Position numbers and translations under genes: made by a program. Source: Nymphaea colorata (taxonomy: Eukaryota; Streptophyta; Magnoliopsida; Nymphaeales; Nymphaeaceae). From it: DNA of 64,000 nucleotides. Location of the stretch: NCBI RefSeq assembly GCF_008831285.2, contig NC_045147.1:18268854-18332853 (forward strand). Reading direction: 5' to 3'. The notes beneath the pieces were generated by a model, which was not told the origin of the DNA, did not search any database, and saw only the letters and a program-made list of their open reading frames with translations. Shown here piece by piece: positions 23,990 through 35,620 of this stretch (position 1 is the first letter of the stretch; each line of letters opens with the position of its first letter).

Positions 23990-26285
23990 CAAAAAGATTA
24001 TGTTCTTATTTAAAGAAGCATACATAATGTGATTTTATAGATATAACTTCTAGATCTATCAATCAAACATTGGACATAATCAAACTATGTTTTCTGAAAC
24101 AAGAACATTGTGTTTCGTAGATATATGAATATGTGATCCAGAAACACAATATTTTTCTGACCAAACACCCTCCTAGATTAAACTAGCCATACAGGCAGGA
24201 ACGGTGAGGGTAAAAATACACTTTTGGCAGTCAGTAATGAACACTACACTGAATTATAGTTGGACGGAGCATGATTTACAAGCAAACTATCGACAACTGG
24301 GCAAAAGAGTATCTCGATATATTATGATGATGATCAAAGTTCGAATTTCTTGTATCTCCATACCACCCAGCATTTTACCTATTATAGTGTTTTCTGAACA
24401 TCTCACAAAAAAACCACAAGATTTTCAGAATCTCGCGGAAGCTTAAGGTTATGCATGACACTAATGCCGACTGCACAAATCGGTGGATTTTTGAATTGGG
24501 AAAAAGGAATATTGTTCAAGAAGCCGATCACTTCAATTGCAATTTAGTCTTCCATGAGAGATCAACTTTCTTCAAATACAATATTGTTGACTATAATACA
24601 TTCTCGATCAGAACCCGCAGTTGGGGCTGATCAACTTTTGCAAATATTTACAGCCTAAATTTATACTCACTCGTAAAAGTTTAACAAATGTATCAACATC
24701 ATGAATAAGTCCCTCACTTGTTGAAGGAATAAAATATGATGCCAATATCCATGGATGATGAAATATTCCACTGTGACTAGCATCATCAAGCGTGAAATGA
24801 TGGTGCTCGTGACTGTGAACTAAAACAGCATGAAAGTGCTTTAAATTTCATATTTTTTAAATACATATGAACCTACATTTTTGTAGAATTTGTATAAGAA
24901 ATTAAGCATACGAACCTCCTTTTTTACGCGTATATTCCGATAAAAAAGAACTGACCATTGATGTGAATCCTCATTGGACTAAATTAATTAAAATCTTCTC
25001 ACTTAAAACCGCACTGAGCCCGAGTAAAGCCAGAACTCATTAATGGCTTATCTTGGTCAGTAGCTAAACCTAAATGGGTTTCTTTCTTTCTTTCTTTTTT
25101 TTTTTAAAAAAAATCTTGTTACCCTCGGTAGTGCGACCTCAAGGTCCTCAACCATATCCTATATTCGGGGAACTGTGAACCCGACAAGTCCGGGTTTGGA
25201 AAAAATAAAAGTATGATAACAAAGTCCAGGTACCCGAGATTTGATAGGCAGATGGCAGTTTGGTATGTTTCTACAATGCAATTTTCTACTGTAAACGGAT
25301 CTCATACGAGTTGCAGTTAAGATCCGTAACCTTAATTTTTCAATAGGTTAAAAAGTAGGGAGAAAAAGTTGTTGGTGTGTTTTCATAATCTATATTAGTT
25401 CATATTCTTTTTCTCTTTATTTTAGTTCCACTGCCAAACCAAAGAAGGTCAATGACTGAAATTGTTGTTTATCCGTTTAACATCTAAGTATCTAACACTC
25501 ATCAGTTTCTTTATATATATGTACAGAGAAATTGATAGATATGCAATCCTTAGATGCACGACCCATGAGAATACTCTTGTTCAAGATGGAAGACAGTGAG
25601 AAAATGACAAAAAAAATTATAACTGATGCTTGATAACTAAAATATCTTCCTTCATTTTTCTTCTTGATTTTCTCTCAACATTTTATCTTAGAAAGATCAA
25701 CGACACTTAAGGGCCAAATAGCAAGTTGATTTTTATAGTCATTTATTAGCACACTTACTTAATGTGCTTATCAGTTATGAATCTGACCACCAACAGCTTT
25801 GAGACCCCCACAATGTAGGGGAAAATGTACTCGGGTACTCCGTTCGAGCAAATAGATCTCAGTCTCCTTTGTTATTAGTAGCTTGAGACTTGAGGCCCTT
25901 CTAGGAGACGAATTCAGCTTATAATAGGGTCTGATATATATCCAAATGGCCTTTTGCCTTCATGAGAAACTCATACGCCTCAATGGTGGTACATTTTAAC
26001 CTCTCGGGCTCAAACAGATGTTCACGTCTTTAGAAGTTCAAAGACTAGAGGGATCAGGGGATGGGTAGAGGTTTCGGCTTTCAGCCAGGCATTAGAACCA
26101 AACAGTACTCCGCCTAATCATCCCCAAGATTAACCTATCCATTGAGCAAAGGCAAAACATGTTAAAAGCCCACTCTCATTGGGACAAAACGAGAAAGATA
26201 AAACCATACATGTTCTTTACCCTACTAAAAGTGCGGTGGCCGTAGAGCATGGTCAGAGAGACGAACTGGGCGAGGTGTGTTTGAC

Positions 26286-26471
26286 TAGTGGTGTAGCCAT
26301 ATTGTGACTGGTCCGGGCAGTTGCCCACACTACCCTCTTAAAAGTTTTATATTTTTAATTGAGAATCTTAAATATTTATCCTTATATACATACATATATA
26401 AGTGCCCTACCAGATTTGAGTATTTTTAAACAAGTGCTCCTCCAACTTTTTTTTTTTTGGCTCCGCTACTG
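26286..26471. mobile_element. hAT-type MITE with perfect 8-bp target duplication
   Basis: The element is 186 bp and is flanked on both sides by TGTTTGAC (26278-26285 and 26472-26479). Its termini are inverted repeats: TAGTGGTGTAGCCA on the left and, read inward from the right, CAGTAGCGGAGCCAA. An 8-bp duplication with CAG-type ends is characteristic of the hAT superfamily. The AT-rich interior has no coding capacity, so movement would have needed a transposase from elsewhere. Confidence 0.85.
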
Positions 26472-28445
26472 TGTTTGACCTCTATGACATAATACGAAGC
26501 TGGCCATGACCAAGGCAAAATGGAAAAATAACTTTTCATTTTACATTTTATCTTATCCTGTTAGGAGGGCTTTGTCTTCTTCTTTCTATTCTAGATAGAT
26601 CTTGGTAACAAAAGGACATTTTTGAAATTACTGAAGAAATGTCTTTTTAAGTATTTTCACCTTTTCAACTTTCTCCTTTATTCTCACAAAAAGTTTCTTT
26701 TTCTTATAAAAATAGGAGCATTTTCGTTAAACATGGTACTCACTACAAAATTTGGTGCACCAGCCCAGGTTGCTCTTTTTCAAAGGCAGTGTGATTTCAT
26801 TTTTCCTTCTTTCCAAGTAAACTGATCCCGGAAATTTAACCACCTTAGCTTATAATTGGTGGTGGGTGAAACACATCATCCATAATTGGGCCAGAATGAA
26901 CTGAATAAGAATGTCAAAACAAGCCCTTTATAAGGACAAAATGATATAATTATAAAAATTAATTTTTCAAATGGCAAAATTACCTAAGGTGTCGTGCCCC
27001 CCTTGGTACCGAAGTCGATCCGAAGAAAGTCCAGTCAGTAGAAGGAGGTGTGGGTTAAGCGTGGGCAATTGCCCACAAATTTTATATCTAGTGCTCTTTA
27101 ATTAGACTTTTCTGGTTCTGTAATTGTACCCATCTCCTCTTCAGATCTTCTAAGTACCAAATTTACTGAGGTGCATGACATCAGACCAAGGGTTGCGATG
27201 GTAAGGTGATCGGCCATGGCTGTCATGTGGGTGCTGATGGTTCAGGTCTCATAAAGAGTGGATCGAGAAGGTACGCGCAGAAGAGGTCGGGAACTCGTTC
27301 AGGAAAGTGGAAGAAGAATCCATGGACTAATTCCAATTTGGCATGTAGAAGCTGGATTACTTCAAGAGTAGTTCTTCTAATTCGCTTTCTTTAGGTTCAC
27401 CGTGAAACTCGTCTGATCCATCTCCTTCTGCCCTCCATGTGCAATTCAAACGATGCCACGTTCTTCGCGCAGCTAACTGCCTGCAATCAATCTTTTAGCC
27501 GAAAAGGGCGGAACTGGGGACGTCTGGTGTGAACCCCTTCTGTGAACCATATTTGGCACGACGGTCTGATGCCGCCGTAGGAACTTGAAAATGGTCGGCT
27601 TCTACAGTCAAGACAGAGAAATTAAATTCCTCGGTATATACATATATATCAAAGAATAAAAGGAAAGCATGATCAATCTCTGAAATCAACAATAGTATTA
27701 GCTTCTCTTTTCCTTTCGAAAGAGAAGAAATCACGATTTTCTACATACGCGGACACACACATGAGCAAAGAATGACTATGGTTATGCTATCTTCATCGTT
27801 GAAGAGCAGGCACAGGCATATAATGTAGCTCTAATGATTCAAATTACAGAACACAACGTACCAAAATAATACTTAATACCAACCGAACTTTCACTTGAGG
27901 CAAATTAAGCTCAACAGTGCCAACCCTAAATATAGAGGCTTCATTTATGTGTTTCTGTCATATATATATATATATATATAACATATATGTATGTATTCTT
28001 CAAATATATGTATGTACAAAGCTTAGACAACTTTTGAGCAAACAAAATAGGAGATACAGAACCTTTTTTCCCTTCACATGGAAAGGTATCCTCTCAACTA
28101 GGTTGAAAAGGGAAATAAGCTGCTTTAACAAATGAAAACAACATGCTACCTCGATAGTTTCTTTTTCATAGTACCCATCTGATCTCTTTCTGTATCTCAG
28201 TTTTGGCATAGACCAAAACTGCGTCAGGATTCAGTACTTGGTAAGGAAAGAAGGCTATGGTTTCCAAAAGTGACAAAAAATGGCCAAGGGGGAGGCTATA
28301 CAATATCTTAAGGACATTATTTCCCATTATGTGCTTCCGAACAGAACCAATATTGATAATGAGGGCAGAAAGCGGAAGAATTTACAGTATGAAACACAGT
28401 AGCCAGTCTCCTCTTCCAGCTCAAGCTGGTGGCGTCTCCGTTCGA

Positions 28446-30914
28446 TCAAAAAGAAAGTGGTGCATATTTTTGGAAGCTGTGGTCATCCGAATGGCCCTGC
28501 CGGCTGTCGTCGCTGGATTTGTTGCCATTACTGCCAGCGCCATTGCTACCGGCACTATTGTTGCTGCAACTGTTCATGTTCATGTTGTTGCCGCTGCCAC
28601 CATTGTTAGTCACGTTCCTTGTTGCAGTCCCCACGATAGAGGAGATAGCGGCGGCTAAAGCAGCCGTGAAGTTCGGGACAGTAGCAAACGATGCTGTAGC
28701 AGCTCCAACTTTTGCAGAATCTGCCAACGACGGCGGTTGGCGTGGCGCGAACTGCACTGGCATAAGGCCCACCGGATGTCCGGCCAATTTAGTTGAACTG
28801 TATAGAGGTTGACCCACAATTGGAGCACAATTGGGCAGAGATAGAGAGAAAGAAGGCTGGGGTGGTTGAGGTTGGAAGTGAAGAAGGTCCAGGGTAGGGT
28901 TTGTGTGTTGGGTCAGGTCTAAGGTGACTGTTGGGAATGGTGAAGAGGCAGATAATGTAGCCATGGTACTGGAAGGGAAGTTGGGTGGCATTGGGAAGAA
29001 GCTGGGGTGGAGAATGGTAGTAGCTGAGGAAGACGAGTTGGCCAGAAGCATGGTTGCCGCTGCAGAAGTAGTTGCTGCCATTGCTGCAGCAGTTGGTGGC
29101 AGAGGGTGGTTGTGGCTCCCCTCATATGTTGTGATGAGTACTGTCTTGTCCTCACCGCTTCTTTGAACCTGTTCCAAGATGGCATGAGCTTCTAGTACCA
29201 GTAAAGAGCAAACGCTGAACTAAAGGAACGGTGTCAACATGAGAAAACAAGTGTGATAATGTAAGCTAGAGCTATGGGGAATTGGATAAGTTACCATGGT
29301 TCATTGCGTGATTTAGCTCATTAATGACTCATAATAAGCTTAGAAATTAGCTGAACAGTCAAAAGGGCATGCATCATACACCGGGTTAGGTGGGTTAGGT
29401 TCAATCCTCCAAATTAAGTACGGGTGTAGTTGGGCTTTAATTTGTGTTCCTTTCCATCCCTTCAAATCAAATGAAAAATTTTAATTTTCTGGTGTGTGTA
29501 AAGAAGGGGGTGGTTGGTGATTTTAGAGCATTTGACAGCTAAAGAAGAGCATGGTAAACACACAATACACTTGATAAATCAGAACTACACTTGTGCAAGA
29601 AACTTGGGTTTTTCTCCTTAAAACAAAAAGCTTAAAAGCATAAGAAGCTGACATGAATGAGAAAATTGCTTAAGTTCTATTTGTATAGGCTCGATCGGTG
29701 AGCCTAAATTGTTCTCATAGGCACCCTCACGACAAAATATTCTCTATGGTTGGATTGATAATGTGGACCTCTTGCTGGAATGTTAAACAATGCCAATCAA
29801 TTGCTAACGTGAGATCGAAGTCCTAACCCCTACCATTCTATTGCGCGATCAGCTTTTCGACGGTGTAGTCTTCATAAAACTTGATGACCAGATCTCACAT
29901 ATCAATCCATTGCTTTGTCAACTAGTCAATGCCCATGGTTTGGAAGATCCCCTGTGCACTTGTAGATCCACTTTCCCTCGCTCTGTCTCTCTCTGTGTGT
30001 GTGTGTGAGTGAAGCTCATGCTATGCTCGGGAGTGGAGCCAGCATCCCCCTCACATTTTGAAAAATCAAAATTTACCCATTAAAATTTTCAAAAATGCGA
30101 GTTTGGCCCGGTAAAACTTTTGAAAGATAGGTATTGGCCCCAGTGAAAATTTTTAAAAATTATATTGAGTGTGTCACAAGACAGGTCGCCCCCCTAAAGG
30201 CAAAATTCTCGCTCCACCCTTGACTATGCTCATTTCTACTTGTTTCAACCAGCTGCTGAACCGAACAAGGGCCAACTGGCTAGGACTAATGAATTGAACA
30301 TGAATATGTTGTGCTTGTTCAAACCTAGTTCCATTAAGCTTGTAGTTAAAAATGAGCTATTTAAAGAGCTGCATGCTTCACTTGGCTAGCCACAACAAAC
30401 AATTCAATCCGATATCTCTCTGAGTCAACATATCTATCAAGTGATGATCAAGGAAGAAATTCGCGCACTTCTTTGAATAGAACCACGAAAATAGTACACT
30501 TACATGCATCAACTGAGTCCTCTGATCAGCATTTGAATTAACTGATTAATCCCTCCAAAGGTGCACAAGGCGATTCGGGACCCCAATTCACGGGGTGTTA
30601 CACTATCAGTTTCAAAGTTAGGTAGGTTACATAATCTGGCAGTTGGCATATTTATTAATACATGTTCTGACTCACAGTTGTCTATATTCATACGAGCTAG
30701 AGCCCCTCAGGGATTCCATTTAATTATTTGATACCATTGACTTCGCAGACATCACGAAGTTTGGAATATAAAGCGAACGTCGTCAGCTGTAGGTCGAGGG
30801 TTAGGGCCAAGAGAAAGGGAAACCTCACAAGTTTTACCAGTAGAAGAGTTCCTCGATTGGAAGTTGGAATAATAGATCAAGTCAAGTAGCATAAGGACAC
30901 ACACATATATATAT

Positions 30915-30973
<59 letters not shown>

Positions 30974-33900
30974 CTTCAATGTTTGTATATTACAGTTCCA
31001 TGCATGTGAGAAATATGGCTTATCTATATATTATATTATATATTTGGAGCAACGACAAACACTGTACACCAAACTTTTAAATATTTATATTACTGTAGTA
31101 GACCTAGCATGATTTGGTTCGAAGGTTTTTTTTATTTGTCTTCAAGATTTTTTTTTAAACGCCTTAGTCATACCTCCCACTTTTCTCTCTCTCCCTCTCT
31201 TACAAATAGGTTTACTTTAAATTGGCTGCAAGGATAGTCAAGTTTAACCAGAGACAAGAGAAATTGGAAATAGCAAATCAATTATATAAATCAAGAGGGT
31301 GAAAAAGAGTGACGGTGTTGAAAAGACTGAAAACTTAGGAAACTGAATTTCAACCATGGCTTAGGAGCGACGGCCCGTCTCTCTCGTATTATCTCTTATA
31401 TTGGTTACATTGTCTCCAGTTGACAAATACCCTTAGTCGATATATTGATGTCAAGTGACAAAAGCGCGATAGTCCTCATCTCTCTCTCTCTACGTCTCCC
31501 TCTCTTTCAGTCAATTTATGGATATTCCAACCGTATAAATGCAACCTTGTTGTTTAAAATTAAAAATGCACATAATGGTTCATGTATATATCTACTGGAT
31601 TTTACATGCCGAAAAGTTCCAGGCCACTTATATATAAGGTTTATACGCTTACACACACCAAAATTAAGAGTGTGATTTTCATTTTAGACATTATTGTTAC
31701 ATGGAAAATTCGAAAACATAAATTTAGAGAAATATAAATACGAACACCATATTCACTAGTCACAACCATCTGACCTCACAAGCCATCCTATCTTGCTGTC
31801 CATTAATTGCGACCCATCTCAGAAAGAAGAGTTGGCACATTCTTCTTGTAGGAATATAAGGCAAACCAGCTGAACAGATGGATGCCATTTATGTATTCGA
31901 AAAGTAATTTAATTGGCAGGGCATGTTTCCTTATGAGTAATTGGATCTTATCAATTACGTAGTTTATAATTAACGATGCACACAAATACTGTTTAGATTC
32001 GAAATTGCTCCAATAAGAGACACAGTATGTGCAATATGACTTCAATTAACTCTTCTTACAAGGTCCATTTATAGGAGAGAGAATAAGCTCTTCTGGACCA
32101 TCGGCGTCCGTTGATTCCTTCAAGCAAATTCCTTATATAACGAGCTCCAAAAGGTACTGAGAGTGTCACTATCGATGGCCACGCCGGTGGCCGTTGAGAA
32201 AAAAAGTTAGGTGATAGTCCACGAACTCTGCGCTGGTAAAGGGGTGCGATGAACTGGAAAAAGGATACTCAAGCTTGTCACATTCCCGGAGGTGACCCAA
32301 CCTAAGCTTACCCTCACTGCAAGCTTGTTCAGTTCCTAGACTTCCAGCTGGCTTCCTCAGAAAAAGTACCCTTTCTCTTAAGTTCCAAGAACCAACATGA
32401 TTTGGACTTGAAAATGATTGATCCAATATCGTATTACCAAACTGCAAACTAAATACTACACATGTTTTATTAATGAATAGAAGCCATTAGGATTCAATCC
32501 CCTAAAGATGTACTGAATGTTCATGTACAATGCTTGCAAAGCGCATTTAGATTGGTTTAGAAATGATTTGTCTTCTTCCTCTCTGCTACTTAAAATGGAA
32601 GGTGCTGGTTATGATCGTTCTTAATTGAAAATCTAGTGTGTTCGATGAATTGCACCAGGCGATGGGATATGGCGGACAAAAATGGCAGAAACATATGGTT
32701 CATCACATTCATTCGATATAATTTGGATTCATGGAACGATATGTACCTGCTTTCGGACTGGACATCCGGCAGCCATGGTGCAGCGATAGTACGCTCTGGG
32801 GCAAGGATTCCCCTTGGCAATCTTTTGGCCGTATTTTCTCCATTGGCATCCATCGCTTATCTGAAATCGGCAATCAAATTTTATACTCTGCCAAGTTGCA
32901 ATATGATGGGGGGAGAGAGAGTTTATGATCTAACTATCCAGAATGCTATATGGATCACTAGTGCAACAAAAAATGAGGGAATCCATTGTGGCAGTGCGCC
33001 GAGTTGGTTATGGTGCTGCTGCATCATGGAGTTTAGAAAATAGATCAACTGATTAAGTTGCTTCAGAAGCTGCAGATCTTACCACAGACGCTTCTGATCT
33101 TGTCCGCACGCAGACCCTCGTCCTTCGGCTACCAATTTCTGAAGATCGATCGGAGACGGCCCCTTGTCCTAATGCAGAAGTCCGGATGCTGCCACTGCTC
33201 TCTGAAATCCGGTCTGCAATATTTTCATCGCCGTCATTATATTTGCCAGGGAAAAATGGATCGAATTCAAGTTTCCTTGGCACCACATCAAGATCCGGCG
33301 GACTGAAGGGAGCTGGGTCCAAGAAGCGTGGCACCAGGATGCTGCCACCTTCAAGAGAACTGCACTGTTACATCAACCGCAGCGGAACAAAAAGACAGCG
33401 TATACTGAATCAGGTGCTGTTACTAAAAGTTTGTATGTTTATACATCAAGTTGCAGATATACCAAATTGTTTTGTCAGGATGATTTTTTTTTTTTTTTAA
33501 TATGCCCTCAAGTCAAGCGAGCATGGAAAATTAAAACGCATCTATGTCGTGTAAGAAATAAAAAATGATGAAGAGATGATATCGTCTCGAATTCCAACCT
33601 GCTTAGTCTCCGGCATTAATCTATTTTGATGCTGCAATCCGAGATATAACTGCGACTCTAACGAGCTGTAACTCTTTCCGATTTGTTCCAACATGGCTTT
33701 CAACATGAGATTTTCCTCTTTCAACCTATTCAGCTCTGACTGAAGAGTCACCACCTACCACCAGAAAAAGCGAAACTCATTTCGTTTCTCCCAAGTATCG
33801 GGATTATGATCTGAGAATATATACGTATACATATGTAGACATGGCTAATTATATCAAAATATGCACCAGTGAGCTCACCTCGTTCTTAGTTTGATCAGCA

Positions 33901-34463
33901 TCTGGAGAGCGCTGATACTCGGAGCTTGTAGTCAGTAAACTCAATCCTATCTGCCATGTCAATTAATTGGTTTACCTTTTCTATTGTAAGGATTGTAAAT
34001 GAAAATTTTCACCAGATTCAGAAGCTATATGGAAAAAGCTCTCACTAGACAACATTTGCATGGTTCCCCCCGGTTATATTATACACAAAATAATAATTTC
34101 TTGTGCAATCCAGGTTGGGGTTTTGAATTTGGAAGAGAGGCAATCGAATCCATGATTTTTACTGAAAATCGGATTAGCAACACTTACAATGGAACAGGAA
34201 TCACATTTCTCGCGTGAACCGCCATGAAAAACTGGAGCATCTTCTTTGCCATGGATCGCCGCAGGTGCTTCTCCACAGGTATCGCCTTCTTTGGTTGCAT
34301 CCCTGGAAAAGAAGTCCAGCTCCATAATTGAGTCATGCCGACCAGGTGTGGTCGCTGGCATGTCCGTCCTTGAGCAATTAGCCGGTGTTCGTGCAGCGGC
34401 GGCAGACCGATGCAGAGATATCTCACTGGAGTCTACGATTCTTATTTCTCCAAACCCTTCCAT
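28446..34463 (-). CDS. WRKY: WRKY transcription factor, group IIb, complete six-exon gene
   Basis: The exons are 34463-34188, 33950-33879, 33754-33599, 33364-33083, 32860-32747 and 29168-28446. All introns are GT-AG and phase 0, giving 540 residues. The N-terminus holds the MELDFFS motif. Residues 117-145 form a leucine zipper with a/d positions V, L, L, L, N, L, L, I, Y. The WRKY domain (about 262-325) has WRKYGQK at 269-275 and a C-x5-C-x23-H-x-H zinc site (Cys289, Cys295, His319, His321). The intron falls between RKQ and VQR: the V-type position limited to groups IIa and IIb. [14 protein letters not shown] near the C-terminus and the length fit IIb (WRKY6/31/42/47 type). Members bind W-boxes in nuclear stress, senescence and phosphate responses. 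Oddities are Ile in GQKIAKGNP, where Met is usual, and VQRSGED for VQRCAED. The exact orthologue is uncertain. Confidence 0.93.
30029..30223. mobile_element. hAT-type MITE inside the WRKY V-type intron
   Basis: A 195-bp element is flanked by perfect CTATGCTC duplications (30021-30028 and 30224-30231). The left end GGGAGTGGAGCCAGC and the inward-read right end TCAAGGGTGGAGCGAG are diverged inverted repeats of the same family as 26286 and 44497. The interior shows about three degenerate AT-rich units of 30-38 bp, each carrying a run like AAAATTTTCAAAAAT. It is non-coding and would be removed with the intron. Confidence 0.82.
30904..30971. repeat. (TA)n array in the WRKY intron
   Basis: TA repeats interrupted by two CATA units near the left end. 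It lies in the same large intron as the MITE at 30029. Confidence 0.9.
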
Positions 34464-34468
34464 GCTTT

Positions 34469-34470
<2 letters not shown>

Positions 34471-34515
<45 letters not shown>
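34471..34515. repeat. (GA)22 tract in the WRKY 5' leader
   Basis: On the coding (minus) strand this is an uninterrupted CT repeat ending 7 bases before the WRKY start codon. CT-rich leaders are common in plant genes, and such tracts can affect promoter or translation activity; any effect here is inference. A second GA tract lies at 34946-34972. Confidence 0.9.
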
Positions 34516-34520
<5 letters not shown>

Positions 34521-34945
34521 GCCTGTGATTTTCAGCTGTGAGAGAAGAGGAAGAAAGAAAACAGGAAGCACCCGGGAGGACTCAGTAAACTGACGGCCCA
34601 GTGATAAAGGCGGTAGGTTGAGAAAAAGAGAGAGAGAGCTAATGGGTCTGTGGTACGAGAACAATAACAATAAAAATAAGGGAGGGAGCAATCAGGATCA
34701 CCAACTGAAGCCCTTAAATGACCGATCGGTGGACGAAAGGAGGTGGCAGGAATATAAGAAGTCCACAGCCACAGAAGTTGGTTGCAAGAAAAGGAGTGCG
34801 TAATAACTCAGGGAAGTAATGGAACGAAAAATGGCAACGACGAAGACGATGGTGGCGACAAAGACGAAGAAATTGAACCCACAAGATGATGATAATGATG
34901 AGCGCGATGAAGGCAGGCAGACCCTGGAAGAAGATACTACTGGTC

Positions 34946-34972
34946 AGAGAGAGAGAGAGAGAGAGAGAGAGG
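34946..34972. repeat. Second GA microsatellite upstream of WRKY
   Basis: About 13 AG units roughly 480 bp upstream of the WRKY start codon, within the probable promoter. Confidence 0.9.
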
Positions 34973-35074
34973 TCTTGGTCGAGTAAGGACAACGTCGCTC
35001 GCGGAATGGGGAGGGGCGGAGGGAAGACTATCTGTTATCGCCGGGGCCACCACCACCACCAGGCGCCGTTACCG

Positions 35075-35620
35075 TTGACGTCAAGCCGCGTTCTCTCTTG
35101 CAGAGTGGAAGAGGGAGGGGGCCTCCCTGTAAGACGACGCGGCTCTTCATTCATGTACTGCTCCCAACGGAGTCCGTCGCCCGACGACGACAGCCTCTCG
35201 TCGCGTAGTTGCAGCCGCTTTTCCACGTCAGCGTCCTCACGAGTCAATAAGGTTGACGCCACCTCTCTCAAAGGTGGTTGAGCCTCGCCAGGCCCCACTT
35301 CTGCAATCACCTAATCTATCCATCCAATCATCGAAGAACACGTTTACCCTTAGCCACGTCATCCTGACGATAGTAGATCCCGAGACTGGCTCGCTCCCTC
35401 GGCTCATCGTCGGCTCAAAATGGACACCTCTCTCTCTCTTTTCTGGTAGTGAGTTAGTGAGCTAGCTGGTACTGTCATCCATGGCGGATGAAGACGTGAG
35501 CTTCAGACTCCGAGCGAGTCAACGTCACCAGGACCCTCATTCTCCTTGATTTGGGAGGAGGGACCTAACCCCCTCCTCCCCCCTAGCAAGATAGCTGGGT
35601 ATAGCTGCGTCCAGAGTCAA
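35075..35620 (-). promoter_or_regulatory. Cluster of W-box cores upstream of the WRKY gene
   Basis: TTGAC cores occur at 35075-35084 as the palindrome TTGACGTCAA (two overlapping cores around a TGACGTCA bZIP-type site), and singly at 35243-35247, 35253-35257, 35518-35522 and 35616-35620, 0.6-1.2 kb upstream of the WRKY start. WRKY proteins bind TTGAC(C/T), and several WRKY genes are auto- or cross-regulated through such clusters. Function here is inferred from the motif; not every core has the full TTGAC(C/T) form. Confidence 0.5.

Larger units (their letters stand above)
21857..28445. other. Spacer rich in structural repeats
   Basis: This stretch lies between the small open frame and the 3' end of the WRKY gene. 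It contains the TA array (23694-23763), the adjoining foldback element (23764-23989) and a hAT-type MITE (26286-26471). A short fragment near 27070 (GGGCAATTGCCCAC) resembles the interior of that MITE. The last few hundred bases before 28446 should hold the WRKY 3' UTR, which includes a TA run at 27960-27980. No open frame here has a recognisable product. Confidence 0.5.

Noticed and set aside
28257-29166. Plus-strand frames over the last WRKY exon
   Set aside because: They are shadows of the Ala/Ser/Asn-rich WRKY C-terminus on the other strand.
32590-32853. Minus-strand frame starting [12 protein letters not shown] as a separate gene
   Set aside because: It is the WRKY domain exon read in the wrong register; the correct frame gives WRKYGQK with matching splice sites.
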